Part shown: positions 54,489-63,436 of the stretch, in pieces
Layout of the letters: every line of letters starts with the position of its first letter
How positions within the stretch are numbered: position 1 is the first letter of the stretch
Assembly (NCBI RefSeq): GCF_014642635.1
Contig: NZ_BMIQ01000005.1
Location: 310,001 to 374,000 of the forward strand
DNA length: 64,000 bases
DNA from: Aureimonas endophytica
Lineage (GTDB): Bacteria; Pseudomonadota; Alphaproteobacteria; Rhizobiales; Rhizobiaceae
Direction of reading: 5' to 3'
Notes under the pieces: model-generated
What the model was told of the DNA's origin: nothing
Database searches by the model: none
What the model saw: only the letters and a program-made list of their open reading frames with translations
Program-made: the position numbers and the translations under genes

Positions 54489-55469
54489 ATGCGCATTCTG
54501 GTGACCGGCGCCGCCGGCATGATCGGGCAGAAGCTGGTGGCGCGGCTCGCGGCGGAGGGCCATGTCGGCGGGCGGCCGATCGCGGCGCTGCTTCTCCACG
54601 ATGTCGTCGCGCCCGCCGCGCCGCCCGGCCTTGCCGCCGAGAGCGTCACCGGCGATCTCGCGGGGCCCGGCGCCGCTGCCGAGCTCGCCGCCTTCCGGCC
54701 CGATCTCGTCTTCCATCTCGCCGGCGTCGTCTCCGGCGAGGCGGAGGCCGATTTCGAGCTCGGCTACCGCGTCAATCTCCACGGAACGCTGGCGCTCTTC
54801 GAGGCGCTGCGGCAGGCGGGCAGCCATCCCCGCCTCGTCTACGCCTCCTCGATCGCCGTCTTCGGCGCGCCCTTCCCGGAGGTGATCCCGGACGATTTCC
54901 ACCCGGTGCCCCTCACCTCCTACGGCACGCAGAAGCTGATGGGCGAACTGCTGCTGAACGACTATACGCGTCGCGGCTTTCTCGACGGCATCGGGCTGCG
55001 GCTGCCGACGATCTGCGTGCGGCCGGGCCGGCCCAACAAAGCGGCCTCCGGCTTCTTCTCCAGCATCATCCGCGAGCCGCTGGCCGGGCGGGAGGCCGTG
55101 CTGCCGGTGCCGCGCGAGGTGGTCCATACCCATGCGAGCCCGCGCGCGGCGGTCGGCTTCCTCCTCCATGCCGCGACGCTGGACGCGGCGGCGATCGGGG
55201 CGCGCCGCAATCTCACCATGCCCGGCGTCGCCGTTTCCGTCGCCGAGGAGATCGCGGCGCTCGGCCGGGTGGCCGGCGAGGCGCCCCTCGCCCTCATCCG
55301 CGACGCGCCCGACCCCGCCGTCTGGGCCATCGTGCGCAACTGGCCGACCCGCTTCGCCGCGACGCGCGCCCGCGATCTCGGCTTCGCGGCGGAGACGAGC
55401 TTCGAGGAGATCATCCGCATCCATATCGCGGACGAACTCGGCGGTGTCGTCCCACGCCCCGCCAGCTGA
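54489..55469 (+). CDS. denD: D-erythronate dehydrogenase-like NAD-dependent epimerase/dehydratase (DenD)
   Basis: 326 residues, extended SDR. NAD motif GAAGMIGQK (about residues 7-15), FHLAGVVSGEAEADFELGYR, SSIAVFGAPFPEVIPDDF and the active-site SYGTQKLMGELLLNDY with Tyr-Lys. The segment GLRLPTICVRPGRPNKAASG FFSSIIREPLAG matches DenD proteins, which oxidise D-erythronate in acid-sugar catabolism. It follows the amidohydrolase gene by 103 bases with its own GGGGA ribosome site. Other DenD-pathway genes are not nearby, so the exact substrate is likely but not proved. Confidence 0.8.
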   Translation: MRILVTGAAGMIGQKLVARLAAEGHVGGRPIAALLLHDVVAPAAPPGLAAESVTGDLAGPGAAAELAAFRPDLVFHLAGVVSGEAEADFELGYRVNLHGTLALFEALRQAGSHPRLVYASSIAVFGAPFPEVIPDDFHPVPLTSYGTQKLMGELLLNDYTRRGFLDGIGLRLPTICVRPGRPNKAASGFFSSIIREPLAGREAVLPVPREVVHTHASPRAAVGFLLHAATLDAAAIGARRNLTMPGVAVSVAEEIAALGRVAGEAPLALIRDAPDPAVWAIVRNWPTRFAATRARDLGFAAETSFEEIIRIHIADELGGVVPRPAS

Positions 55470-55475
55470 CGCCGC

Positions 55476-55498
55476 CCGGCCGCGTCTCAGGCGGCCGG
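55476..55498. terminator. Hairpin spanning the stop of the convergent aldo/keto reductase gene
   Basis: CCGGCCGC (55476-55483) and GCGGCCGG (55491-55498) form a perfect 8-bp stem with a 7-base loop that contains the leftward gene's stop codon. It lies between two convergent genes 17 bases apart and could end both transcripts. Confidence 0.45.
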
Positions 55499-56365
55499 TG
55501 CCGGCGCGATGGTCGCGAGTTCGGCCAAGGCGTCCTCGGGAAGGGTCAGATCGACGGCCGCGAGATTCTCGCGAAGATGCGCCGGCGAGGACGTGCCGGG
55601 GATGAGGAGGAGATTCGGCGCGCGCTGGAGCAGCCAGGCGAGCGCCACCTGCATCTCCGTCGCCCCGAGACGCTTCGCCACCGTGGAGAGCGTCGCCGAT
55701 TGCAGCGGCGAGAAGCCGCCGAGCGGAAAGAACGGCACATAGGCGATGCCCTGATCCGCCAGATCGTCGAGAAAGGCATCGTCGTCGCGATGGGCGAGAT
55801 TGTACATGTTCTGGACGCAGACGATCGGGGCGATGGCCTGGGCCTCCCGGACCTGCGCCGGCGTCGCGTTCGACAGGCCGAGATGGCGAAGGAGCCCCCG
55901 CTCGCGCAGCGCCGCCAGGGCCGTCACCTGCGGCTCGATCGAGCCCTCGCTCGGGCGGTGCACGTCGCCCATGATGCGCAGATTGACGACGGCGAGGCTG
56001 TCGAGGCCGAGATGGCGCAGATTGTCCTCCACCGCCCGCGTCAGCTCCGCCGGGGACTGCGCCGGGTTCCAGGACGCGTCGGCGCCGCGCACGGCCCCGA
56101 CCTTCGTCACGATCACGAGATCGTCCGCATAGGGGTGCAGCGCCTCGCGGATCAGCCGGTTGGTGACATGCGGGCCGTAGAAGTCGCTGGTGTCGATATG
56201 GTCGACGCCGCGCTCCACCGCCTCGCGCAGGACGGCGATGGCCGCCGCCTCGTCCTTCGGCGGGCCGAAGACGCCCGGGCCGGCGAGTTGCATCGCGCCA
56301 TAGCCCATGCGCGTCACCACGCTCTCGCCCAGCTTGTAGGTTCCGGCTTTCGTCAGCTCGGTCAT
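55487..56365 (-). CDS. Aldo/keto reductase
   Basis: 292 residues. Asp/Tyr/Lys/His catalytic pattern: HIDTSDFYGPHVTNRLIREA (Asp and Tyr), VIVTKVGAVRG (Lys) and VVNLRIMGDVH in place of the usual LxH. NADPH-binding end: LLIPGTSSPAHLRENLAAVD. Strand-ordered (beta/alpha)8 barrel of about 290 residues. Members reduce carbonyl compounds. The start has an AAGGAG site. It is divergent from a LysR regulator gene 93 bases away, a usual pairing, so LysR should control it. Confidence 0.88.
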   Translation of the reverse strand: MTELTKAGTYKLGESVVTRMGYGAMQLAGPGVFGPPKDEAAAIAVLREAVERGVDHIDTSDFYGPHVTNRLIREALHPYADDLVIVTKVGAVRGADASWNPAQSPAELTRAVEDNLRHLGLDSLAVVNLRIMGDVHRPSEGSIEPQVTALAALRERGLLRHLGLSNATPAQVREAQAIAPIVCVQNMYNLAHRDDDAFLDDLADQGIAYVPFFPLGGFSPLQSATLSTVAKRLGATEMQVALAWLLQRAPNLLLIPGTSSPAHLRENLAAVDLTLPEDALAELATIAPAPAA

Positions 56366-56458
56366 GGCCTGTCTCCTTTGAATGGACCCATAGCTAGACC
56401 GCGCCCCACCATGCGATAAGCCGGGACGATCCGAACGGGTTGTGCGGAAAGGCGAACA

Positions 56459-57382
56459 ATGGCCGAGTTGCCGGACCTCGAATGCTTCGTCGCGGTGGCC
56501 TCGGCCGGCGGCTTCCGCGAAGCGGCGCGGCTCCGGGGCACGAGCGCCTCGGCGCTCAGCGAGGCGATCCGCCGGCTGGAGACCCGGCTCGGCGTCCGGC
56601 TGTTCCACCGCACGACGCGCTCCGTCGCGCCGACGGAAGCGGGCCTTCGGCTGCTGGAGCGCCTGCGCCCGGCTCTGGCCGAGGTCGCCTCGGCGCTCGA
56701 CGTCGTCAACGGCTTTCGCGACCGGCCGGCCGGCACTCTGCGGCTCAACGTCCCGGTCAGCGCGGCGCGGCTCGTTCTGCCGGCGCTCGTCCCGCCCTTT
56801 CTCGCCGCCTATCCCGACATCCATCTCGACATCGTCGTGGAGGACAGTTTCGTGGATGTGCTGGCGGAAGGCTGCGATGCCGGCATCCGCTACGGCGAGA
56901 CGCTGGAACAGGACATGATCGCGGTGCCGATCGGCCCGCGCCGCCAGCGCTTCGCCGCCGCGGCGTCCCCGGCCTATCTCGCGCGGCGCGGGTGCCCGGA
57001 CCATCCGCGCGACCTTCTCGGTCATGCCTGCCTGCGCGGCCGCTTCGCCAGCGGGACGATGCCGGTCTGGGAATTCGAGCGCGGCGCCGAAACGCTGCGG
57101 GTGGAGCCGACCGGCCCGCTGACGGTGCGCATCGGCGCCGGCACGGATCTCGCCGTCGACGCCGCCCTTGCCGGGGGCGGCATCGTCTATCTCTTCGAGG
57201 ACTGGCTGCGGCCCTTCTTCGCGGACGGCCGCCTCGTTCCGGTGCTGGAGGACTGGTGGCCGCCCTTCGAGGGGCCGTTCCTCTATTATCCAGGCCGCCG
57301 GCTGGTGCCGGCGCCGCTGCGCGCCTTCGTGGACTTCGTCCGGGCCGGACAGGCCGGACAGGCGGTGGCGCCGGAGGGCTGA
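56459..57382 (+). CDS. LysR family transcriptional regulator
   Basis: 307 residues. HTH (residues 3-62): [40 protein letters not shown] and [19 protein letters not shown]. Effector domain from about residue 90: [40 protein letters not shown] and [20 protein letters not shown]. It belongs to the large group of LysR regulators that control a divergent oxidoreductase gene. The ATG has a GGAAAGG site. The neighbouring aldo/keto reductase gene is the likely target. A TreS-like gene follows downstream but with 122 bases between. Confidence 0.9.
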   Translation: MAELPDLECFVAVASAGGFREAARLRGTSASALSEAIRRLETRLGVRLFHRTTRSVAPTEAGLRLLERLRPALAEVASALDVVNGFRDRPAGTLRLNVPVSAARLVLPALVPPFLAAYPDIHLDIVVEDSFVDVLAEGCDAGIRYGETLEQDMIAVPIGPRRQRFAAAASPAYLARRGCPDHPRDLLGHACLRGRFASGTMPVWEFERGAETLRVEPTGPLTVRIGAGTDLAVDAALAGGGIVYLFEDWLRPFFADGRLVPVLEDWWPPFEGPFLYYPGRRLVPAPLRAFVDFVRAGQAGQAVAPEG

Positions 57383-57504
57383 TCGCGGCCCGCCGGCCGT
57401 CTCGTCGCGCTCCGCCGGTTCCCTCCGCCCCCAAGCCGGCTACATCTTCGCTTCGGGCGCCTGTCTCGGCCGAGACGCGCCAAGCGAGGAAGGGATCGAT
57501 CACC

Positions 57505-59571
57505 ATGGCGGAACCGGCGGGCCAGACCACCGAGGACCTCGTCGCGCTGTCGATGCTGCATCAGGCGCGGCAGTTCGCGGAGCGCTATGGCGGCCAGGGC
57601 CGGCTCTGGCAGCGGCCCTATGCCGAAACGCGGCCGCGCGTCGCCTCGGCGGTGGCGCCGGTCTGGTTCACCGCCTATCCGGCCTCGGTGATCACGCGGC
57701 CCGGCGAATCCGTCCTGAAGACGCTGGGCGACGCGCAGCTCTGGTCGGCCCTCTCCTCCATCGGCGTGCGCGGCATCCATACCGGGCCGACCAAGCGCTC
57801 CGGCGGGCTGAAGGACGGCACCTACACGCCGACGATCGACGGCAATTTCGACCGGATCGGCTTCGACATCGATCCGGCCTTCGGCACGACGGAGGAATTC
57901 GTGGCGATCAGCCGCATGGCCGCCGCCCATAACGCGGTGGTCATCGACGACGTGATCCCCGCCCATACCGGCAAGGGGCCGGACTTCCGCCTCGCCGAGA
58001 TGAACCATTCCAGCTATCCCGGCCTCTATCACATGGTGGAGATTCCCGAGGAGGAATGGGAGCATCTGCCCGCCGTGCCGGAAGGGCGCGACGCCGTGAA
58101 CCTTCCGCCCGCCACCGTCGACTACCTGAAGGATCGCGGCCTCATCGTCGGCCAGCTCCAGCGCGTCATCTTCTTCGAGCCAGGCGTCAAGGAAACGGAC
58201 TGGAGCGCCACCGGCCCCGTCGCCGGCATCGACGGCAAGGTCCGGCGCTGGGTCTATCTCCATTACTTCAAGGAAGGCCAGCCGAGCCTCAACTGGCTCG
58301 ACCCGTCCTTCGCCGCCCAGCAGATGATCGTCGGCGACGCGCTGCATTCGATCGACCAGATGGGCGCGCGCGGGCTTCGGCTCGACGCCAACGGCTTTCT
58401 CGGCGTCGAGCGGCGGATCGACGGGCCAGCCTGGTCGGAAAGCCATCCGCTTTCGGTGACCGGCAACGCCCTCCTCGCGGGCATGATCCGCAAGGCCGGC
58501 GGCTTCTCCTTCCAGGAGCTGAACCTCACGGTGGACGACATCGCGGCCATGTCGAAGGGCGGGGCGGACCTTTCCTACGACTTCATCACGCGGCCGGCCT
58601 ATCACCACGCGCTTCTCACCGGCGATACCGAGTTCCTGCGCCTGATGCTGCGCACCGTCCACGACTTCGGCATCGATCCGGCCTCGCTGATCCACGCCCT
58701 CCAGAACCATGACGAGCTGACGACGGAACTCGTGCATTTCTGGACGCTGCATGCCGACGACATCTACACCTTCGGCGGCCAGACCTGGCAGGGCCGCACG
58801 CTGCGCATGCATCTGCGCGACGTGATCCGCGAGCGCCTGTCGGGCACGAGCGCGCCCTACAACCTGCCCTTCGTCACCAACGGCATCGCCTGCACCACGG
58901 CGAGCGTGATCACGGCGGCGCTCGGCATCGCCGATCTCGATGCGATCGACGAGACGGCGATCGATCTCATCCGCAAGATCCACCTCCTTCTCGTGATGTA
59001 CAACGCCTTCCAGCCGGGCATCTTCGCGCTGTCCGGCTGGGACCTCGTCGGCGCCCTGCCGCTGGAGGCGGAGGCGGTGGCGCATCTGATGGGCGACGGC
59101 GACACGCGCTGGATCGAGCGCGGCGCCTACGATCTCACCGGCCAGAACCCGGCCGAGGCCCGCTCGGCGGAGGGCATGCCGAAGGCGCGCGCGCTCTACG
59201 GCCCGATCCCGGCGCAGCTGGAGCGCCCGGACTCCTTCGCCTCGCAGCTGAAGCGCCTGCTCGCGGTGCGCGAAGCCTATGGCATCGCCGCCAGCCGGCA
59301 GGTCGCGATCCCCGACGTCGCCGCGCGCGGCCTCCTCGTGATGGTGCACGAACTGCCGGACGGCCGGGGAACGCAGGTCACCGCCCTCAATTTCGGCGCC
59401 GAGCCGATCGAGGAGACGGTGATGCTTTCCGGCACGCGGCCCGGCCCGGTGGTAGACATGATCGCCGAGACGATCGAGGGCGACCTTCAGGAGGACGGCG
59501 CGCTGCGGATCACGCTCGATCCCTACGAGGGCCTGTCGCTGCGCATCGTCGGGGCGCTGCCGACGCTCTGA
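57505..59571 (+). CDS. GH13 enzyme, maltose alpha-D-glucosyltransferase (trehalose synthase)-like
   Basis: 688 residues. The GH13 barrel carries nucleophile Asp294 in GLRLDANGF, acid/base Glu338 in FSFQELN and the stabilising Asp403 in QNHDELT. The start region [20 protein letters not shown] and [20 protein letters not shown] is unlike typical TreS but matches a divergent group annotated as maltose glucosyltransferase in alphaproteobacteria. TreS interconverts maltose and trehalose. A C-terminal beta domain ends [20 protein letters not shown]. No maltokinase or glycogen genes are near. Expected role: trehalose or related disaccharide metabolism; the specific activity is not proved. Confidence 0.75.
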   Translation: MAEPAGQTTEDLVALSMLHQARQFAERYGGQGRLWQRPYAETRPRVASAVAPVWFTAYPASVITRPGESVLKTLGDAQLWSALSSIGVRGIHTGPTKRSGGLKDGTYTPTIDGNFDRIGFDIDPAFGTTEEFVAISRMAAAHNAVVIDDVIPAHTGKGPDFRLAEMNHSSYPGLYHMVEIPEEEWEHLPAVPEGRDAVNLPPATVDYLKDRGLIVGQLQRVIFFEPGVKETDWSATGPVAGIDGKVRRWVYLHYFKEGQPSLNWLDPSFAAQQMIVGDALHSIDQMGARGLRLDANGFLGVERRIDGPAWSESHPLSVTGNALLAGMIRKAGGFSFQELNLTVDDIAAMSKGGADLSYDFITRPAYHHALLTGDTEFLRLMLRTVHDFGIDPASLIHALQNHDELTTELVHFWTLHADDIYTFGGQTWQGRTLRMHLRDVIRERLSGTSAPYNLPFVTNGIACTTASVITAALGIADLDAIDETAIDLIRKIHLLLVMYNAFQPGIFALSGWDLVGALPLEAEAVAHLMGDGDTRWIERGAYDLTGQNPAEARSAEGMPKARALYGPIPAQLERPDSFASQLKRLLAVREAYGIAASRQVAIPDVAARGLLVMVHELPDGRGTQVTALNFGAEPIEETVMLSGTRPGPVVDMIAETIEGDLQEDGALRITLDPYEGLSLRIVGALPTL

Positions 59572-59608
59572 CGCCAACGTGCCTTCCAGAAACCCGCCGA
59601 CCCTGCCG

Positions 59609-59752
59609 CCTCGTCATCCCGGCCTTGAGCCGGGATCCATGCCAAGCCGGTCATGGCGGGCCGAGGCGGACACGGAAGGCAGGATGACCTTTACTGTCAT
59701 TGCGGCAATTCTGCCGAGGCATGGATCCCGGCTCGGGGCCGGGATGACGAAG
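59609..59752. repeat. Dispersed 144-base inverted-repeat element, copy 2
   Basis: The same unit as at 31749-31892, in a gap between genes. Arms (59609-59640 and 59721-59752) share the CGTCATCCCGGCC and GCCGGGATCCAT segments. The interior begins with CCAAGCC as in copy 1 but otherwise has diverged. The whole interval is exactly as long as copy 1. It occupies most of the 240-base gap between the GH13 gene and the ArsR gene. Confidence 0.75.
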
Positions 59753-59811
59753 CGGCAAGGTAAGCGGGATTGCGCAGAGCGACGCCGGTCTCACGCCTCG
59801 CCAACTTGGGG

Positions 59812-60132
59812 TCAGGCGGTCTCGGCCGCCTCCGGCTCGGCGGCGAGCACCGCCGCGAGGAGGCCGGGAAAGCGCGCGTCGAGTTCCGCGCGGCGCAACT
59901 CGTTCATATGGGCCGGGCCGTCGGTGCGGGTGCGCACCAGGCCCGCCTCGCGCAGCACGCGGAAATGATGGGACATGCTGGATTTCGGCCGGCCGCCGTC
60001 GAGCGCCGAGCAGGTCGCCTCCCCGTGCCGCGCCAATTGCCGGACGACGCCGAGGCGCACGGGGTCGCTCAGCGCATAGAGCACCTGGCCGAGGGCGACC
60101 TCTTCGAGCGGGGGATGACGGAGCGTGCGCAC
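59812..60132 (-). CDS. ArsR family transcriptional regulator
   Basis: 106 residues. The winged helix includes VLYALSDPVRLGVVRQLARH and SSMSHHFRVLREAGLVRTRT. There is no metal-binding CxC pair in the recognition helix; instead SALDGGRPKSSMSHHFRVL resembles ArsR proteins that control an adjacent flavin oxidoreductase. A single Cys near residue 46 precedes the recognition helix. GTG 60132 follows AGGACGGG and matches family length; an upstream GTG at 60147 is possible. Divergent from an old-yellow-enzyme gene with a multi-half-site palindrome between them. Confidence 0.82.
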   Translation of the reverse strand: MRTLRHPPLEEVALGQVLYALSDPVRLGVVRQLARHGEATCSALDGGRPKSSMSHHFRVLREAGLVRTRTDGPAHMNELRRAELDARFPGLLAAVLAAEPEAAETA

Positions 60133-60167
60133 CGCCCGTCCTAGCACGGGCTTGCTCCCGCCTCAAT

Positions 60168-60192
60168 GTTCGAATATTGTCGAACTATCGAA
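60168..60192. promoter_or_regulatory. ArsR operator
   Basis: GTTCGA (60168-60173) and TCGAAC (60180-60185) are perfect inverted arms with a six-base A/T spacer; a third half, TCGAA (60188-60192), continues in phase. It lies between the divergent ArsR and flavin oxidoreductase starts, the usual place for ArsR binding. Confidence 0.65.
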
Positions 60193-60234
60193 TGAACGCC
60201 CGGCCACCTCGTCCGGGCCAAGCCAGGACCTGCC

Positions 60235-61326
60235 ATGCCCTCCCTCTTCACTCCCTATCGCCTGAAGGACGTGACGCTGCGCAATCGCATCGCCGTCTCG
60301 CCGATGTGCCAATATTCGGCGGAAGACGGCGTCATCAACGACTGGCATCATGTCCATCTGGCGGGTCTCGCCAGGGGCGGCGCCGGCCTCGTCATCGCCG
60401 AGGCGACCGCCGTCGCGCCCGAAGGGCGGATCACGCCCGGCTGCGCCGGGCTGTGGAGCGACGCGCAGGCCGAGGCCTGGGCGCCGACCGTCGCGGCGAT
60501 CAAGGCGGCCGGCGCCGTGCCGGGCATCCAGATCGCCCATGCCGGCCGCAAGGCGAGCGCCAACCGGCCCTGGGAGGGCGACGACCATATCGCGGCGGAC
60601 GATCCGCGCGGCTGGCAGACGATCGCGCCCTCCGCCGTGCCCTTCGGCGCGAATCTGCCGAAGGTGCCGCGCGCCATGGATCTCGCCGAGATCGAGCGGG
60701 TGAAGGGCGATTTCGTCGCCGCCGCGCGCCGGGCGCGCGCCGCCGGCTTCGAATGGCTGGAGCTGCATTTCGCCCATGGCTATCTCGCTCAGAGCTTCTT
60801 CTCGACCTGGTCGAACCGGCGCGAGGACGCCTATGGCGGCGATTTCGACGGGCGCGCCCGCTTCCCTCTCGAGACGCTCGCCGCCGTCCGCGCCGTCTGG
60901 CCGGAGAGCCTGCCCTTGACGGCGCGCTTCGGCGTCACCGAATTCGACGGCTCGGACGATCTGGAGGAGGGCATCGAGATGGTCCGCCGCTTCAAGGCGG
61001 CCGGGCTCGACTTCATCGATGTCAGCATCGGCTTCTCGACGCCGAGCGCCAAGGTGCCCTGGGGCCCGGCCTTCATGGGGCCGATCGCCGAGCGGGTGCG
61101 CCGCGAGACCGGCCTGCCGGGAACGACGAGCTGGTTCGTCAGCCGCCCGGCCGAGGCCGATGCGCTCGTCACCGACGAGAAGGTCGATCTCGTCTCGCTC
61201 GGCCGCCCGCTGCTCGCCGATCCGCACTGGCCCTATCGGGCGGCGATCGAACTCGGCGCCGACAAGGCCGCCTGGACGCTGCCCGCGCCCTATGCCCATT
61301 GGCTGGAGCGGTATCGCACCGCCTGA
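60235..61326 (+). CDS. NADH:flavin oxidoreductase, YqjM-type old yellow enzyme
   Basis: 363 residues, single (beta/alpha)8 barrel with FMN. MPSLFTPYRLKDVTLRNRIA then SPMCQYSAEDG contains Cys25, the thiol that tunes flavin redox potential in YqjM-type enzymes. HAGRKAS, ELHFAHGYLAQSFFSTWSNR and DAYGGDFDGRARFPLE hold substrate and FMN contacts. These enzymes reduce activated C=C bonds in electrophiles such as quinones and enals, and respond to oxidative or electrophile stress. It is divergent from an ArsR gene, with an operator-like palindrome between. Confidence 0.9.
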   Translation: MPSLFTPYRLKDVTLRNRIAVSPMCQYSAEDGVINDWHHVHLAGLARGGAGLVIAEATAVAPEGRITPGCAGLWSDAQAEAWAPTVAAIKAAGAVPGIQIAHAGRKASANRPWEGDDHIAADDPRGWQTIAPSAVPFGANLPKVPRAMDLAEIERVKGDFVAAARRARAAGFEWLELHFAHGYLAQSFFSTWSNRREDAYGGDFDGRARFPLETLAAVRAVWPESLPLTARFGVTEFDGSDDLEEGIEMVRRFKAAGLDFIDVSIGFSTPSAKVPWGPAFMGPIAERVRRETGLPGTTSWFVSRPAEADALVTDEKVDLVSLGRPLLADPHWPYRAAIELGADKAAWTLPAPYAHWLERYRTA

Positions 61327-61346
61327 CGCGGCGCCGTCACCGCCTC

Positions 61347-62432
61347 TCAGGTCCAGTAGAGGATGCGCGCGCCGGGCAGCGTCTCGGCGAGCGCCTGCGT
61401 GAAGAAGCCGCGCAGCTCCGCCATCGTCGCCGCGTCGTAGACATGCTTCACCGCGCCGAACTTCGTGCGCTTCTCGCGCCGGAGGCGATCGCTCATGTCG
61501 AGATCAGAACCCGGATACCAGCTTTCCAGAACGGCCTTCGAGCCCGGCGAGAAGCGGTGGGTGATGAGCTCGACCGTCGGATCGCAGTCCGGCACCCCGG
61601 CGAGCGCGGCGCCGGCCGCCGCGATGAGCTGCCCATAGGCCTCCCGCCAGCCGGGCGCCGCGATGATCGGGGCGATGGTGAGGCCGATGCGATAGCCGGC
61701 CTCCGCCATGCGCCGCATCGCCTGGAGCCGGTCGCCGACGGGGCTCGTGCCGCCCTCGAACCGCGCGAAGGCGGGCGGGTTCAGCGAGACGCGCATGCGG
61801 GTGCGGCGGTTGTGGGCGAGACCGAGCAGCGGCTCGACCTCCGAAAACTTGGTGGTGAAGCGCAGCTGCGCCTCCCCCTCCAGGGCGCCGAAACGGCGGA
61901 TCAGGGCCGAGAGCGAGCCCGTTAGATGCTCGATGCCGAGCGGATCGGTATAGCAGGAGGCCTCGAAGGTCGTGCCCTCCCCGGCCCGCGCGGCATCGCG
62001 CGAGGTAACGGTGCCGCGCCCGAGATGGGAGGGCACCGCCGCCATGATCGCGTCGAGATTGGCATAGGCCCGCGTGATCGGCGGCCCCTTCAGCGAGCCG
62101 GCCAGATAGCAGTAGCTGCAATGCGCCGGGCAGCCTTCCGCGAGGTCGATCCGCCAGTCGGCGCTCGGCGCGATCGGCTGGAACTTCAGCTTGGAGGGCG
62201 GCGCGACGGTGATCGCCAGCGTGGATTTGGCCGCCGCATAGGCGCGGCGCGGATCCTCCGGCAGGGCGAGGCCGAGCCGGTCGGAGCCGAGGCGCTCGAC
62301 GGCGAGGCCGAGCGCCTCGGCTCTGGCGACCATGGCGCGGCCATGCCCCGTCGCGAGCGCCGTCGGCGTGACGAGGACGCGCTTCGGCCGCCAGAGGCGG
62401 CTCCGGCGGATCACGTTGGAATCGTGCAACAT
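61347..62432 (-). CDS. Spore photoproduct lyase (SPL)-family radical SAM protein
   Basis: 361 residues. The radical SAM cluster motif is CPAHCSYCYL (CxxxCxxC), followed by LAGSLKGPPITRAYANLDAI. Other SPL-like parts are FEASCYTDPLGIEHLTG, RMRVSLNPPAFARFEGGTSP, and the C-terminal ARILYWT. Spore photoproduct lyase repairs UV thymine lesions in Bacillus spores with S-adenosylmethionine. The host group does not make spores, yet SPL-family proteins occur in many alphaproteobacteria, where function is unclear; a role in nucleic-acid repair is possible. The start has no strong ribosome site. Stop lies 20 bases from the convergent oxidoreductase gene. Confidence 0.83.
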   Translation of the reverse strand: MLHDSNVIRRSRLWRPKRVLVTPTALATGHGRAMVARAEALGLAVERLGSDRLGLALPEDPRRAYAAAKSTLAITVAPPSKLKFQPIAPSADWRIDLAEGCPAHCSYCYLAGSLKGPPITRAYANLDAIMAAVPSHLGRGTVTSRDAARAGEGTTFEASCYTDPLGIEHLTGSLSALIRRFGALEGEAQLRFTTKFSEVEPLLGLAHNRRTRMRVSLNPPAFARFEGGTSPVGDRLQAMRRMAEAGYRIGLTIAPIIAAPGWREAYGQLIAAAGAALAGVPDCDPTVELITHRFSPGSKAVLESWYPGSDLDMSDRLRREKRTKFGAVKHVYDAATMAELRGFFTQALAETLPGARILYWT

Positions 62433-62506
62433 GGAGCCAAGATGGGAAGGCGCGCGTGCGGCGCCGCTGCGACAGATCGCATCGCTCCGTCCGTGCTGAC
62501 GTCGCC

Positions 62507-63175
62507 TCAGCGCCCGGCGTCGGAGGCCTGTTCCTCGTGGACGCCGCACAGCGTCGCGTCGCGCCGCACGTTGTAGCGCGGGGCCCAGCTGACGCGGGCC
62601 GAGCAGCTATAGCGAAAGCGCGTGGCGCCCGTCGCGTCCTTGGCACTGGTCTCGGCGGCGCCCAGCCGGTCGATGCGATAGGGTTCCGCGATCCGGCGGG
62701 CGGCGAGGAAGTCGCTCGTCATCTTGTTGCACCACCATTCCTCGTCGCCGCGATGGTCCAGATCGCCCGAGGCCTCGGTCACATCCTCCGAGAGACGCCA
62801 GCCGATCTGGCCGAAGGCCTCGTTCTCGCAGCTGTTCTCGACGATCTTCCGGCGCTGCGAGATGACGCTCGCCAGCTCGAACTTGCAGCTCAGCGCCGAG
62901 GGCATGTAGTCCGGCAGCTTGTCGAAGGGGATGCCGCTATAGAGCTGGCGCACGAAGCTCTCGCTCACCGCCTCCCCGCCATTCACCATCGCCGCCAGGA
63001 CGCCGACCCTGGCTTCCACCGCCTCCTTGATCCGCGTGCGGGTGAGAAGGCCGGACGTGATGTCCTCGCAGACGCTGCGCGAGAAGCCCGCCACCACGGG
63101 ATAGTCGTCGGCCCGGCTGGCGGGCGCGAGGAGGAGCGCCGCCACCATGGCGACGGGGAGCGAGAGTTTCGGCAC
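62507..63175 (-). CDS. Secreted six-cysteine hypothetical protein
   Basis: 222 residues. Signal peptide: LSLPVAMVAALLLAPASRAD (to about residue 23). The mature protein has six cysteines (in SVCED, LSCKF, NSCEN, WWCNK, YSCSA and TLCGV), enough for three disulfides, and the conserved-looking segment FSRSVCEDITSGLLTRTRIK. No known domain. It lies 74 bases upstream, on the same strand, of the radical SAM gene; co-transcription is possible. An opposite-strand frame covers it but lacks a signal peptide or sensible composition. Confidence 0.65.
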   Translation of the reverse strand: MPKLSLPVAMVAALLLAPASRADDYPVVAGFSRSVCEDITSGLLTRTRIKEAVEARVGVLAAMVNGGEAVSESFVRQLYSGIPFDKLPDYMPSALSCKFELASVISQRRKIVENSCENEAFGQIGWRLSEDVTEASGDLDHRGDEEWWCNKMTSDFLAARRIAEPYRIDRLGAAETSAKDATGATRFRYSCSARVSWAPRYNVRRDATLCGVHEEQASDAGR

Positions 63176-63397
63176 GGCCAGGTCCCACCTTCAGGCAGAA
63201 GCATCCCATAAGGTCAGGTCACGCGACCTCGTCAGCGGATGCCGCACTATGAACTATCGCGCATGGCCGATTTGTGAACAATTCGAATGATACGCCTGGA
63301 CCTCATCGCCCGCCTTCCCCAGGGCGAGCAGGCTTCTTTCTTGCCCCGGCGGGACGATCCGGCGCTCGGCGGCGGGCCGTCCCCGCCGCTGTCCGAC

Positions 63398-63424
63398 GCC
63401 GGCAGGGGGCGAGCCCCGGCCGGC
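63398..63424 (-). terminator. Hairpin after the HisD-family gene
   Basis: GCCGGC/GCCGGC outer arms and GGGGC/GCCCC inner arms (63398-63410 with 63413-63424, a small bulge) make a strong G+C hairpin about 12 bases past the HisD-family stop. T residues do not follow. Between it and the six-cysteine gene (63176-63397) I see no gene. Confidence 0.35.
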
Positions 63425-63436
63425 GCGCGGCGCGGC

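Noticed and set aside
62456-63211. Rightward frame covering the six-cysteine protein gene
   Set aside because: The leftward product has a convincing signal peptide and paired cysteines; the rightward translation is a charged shadow without start signals.
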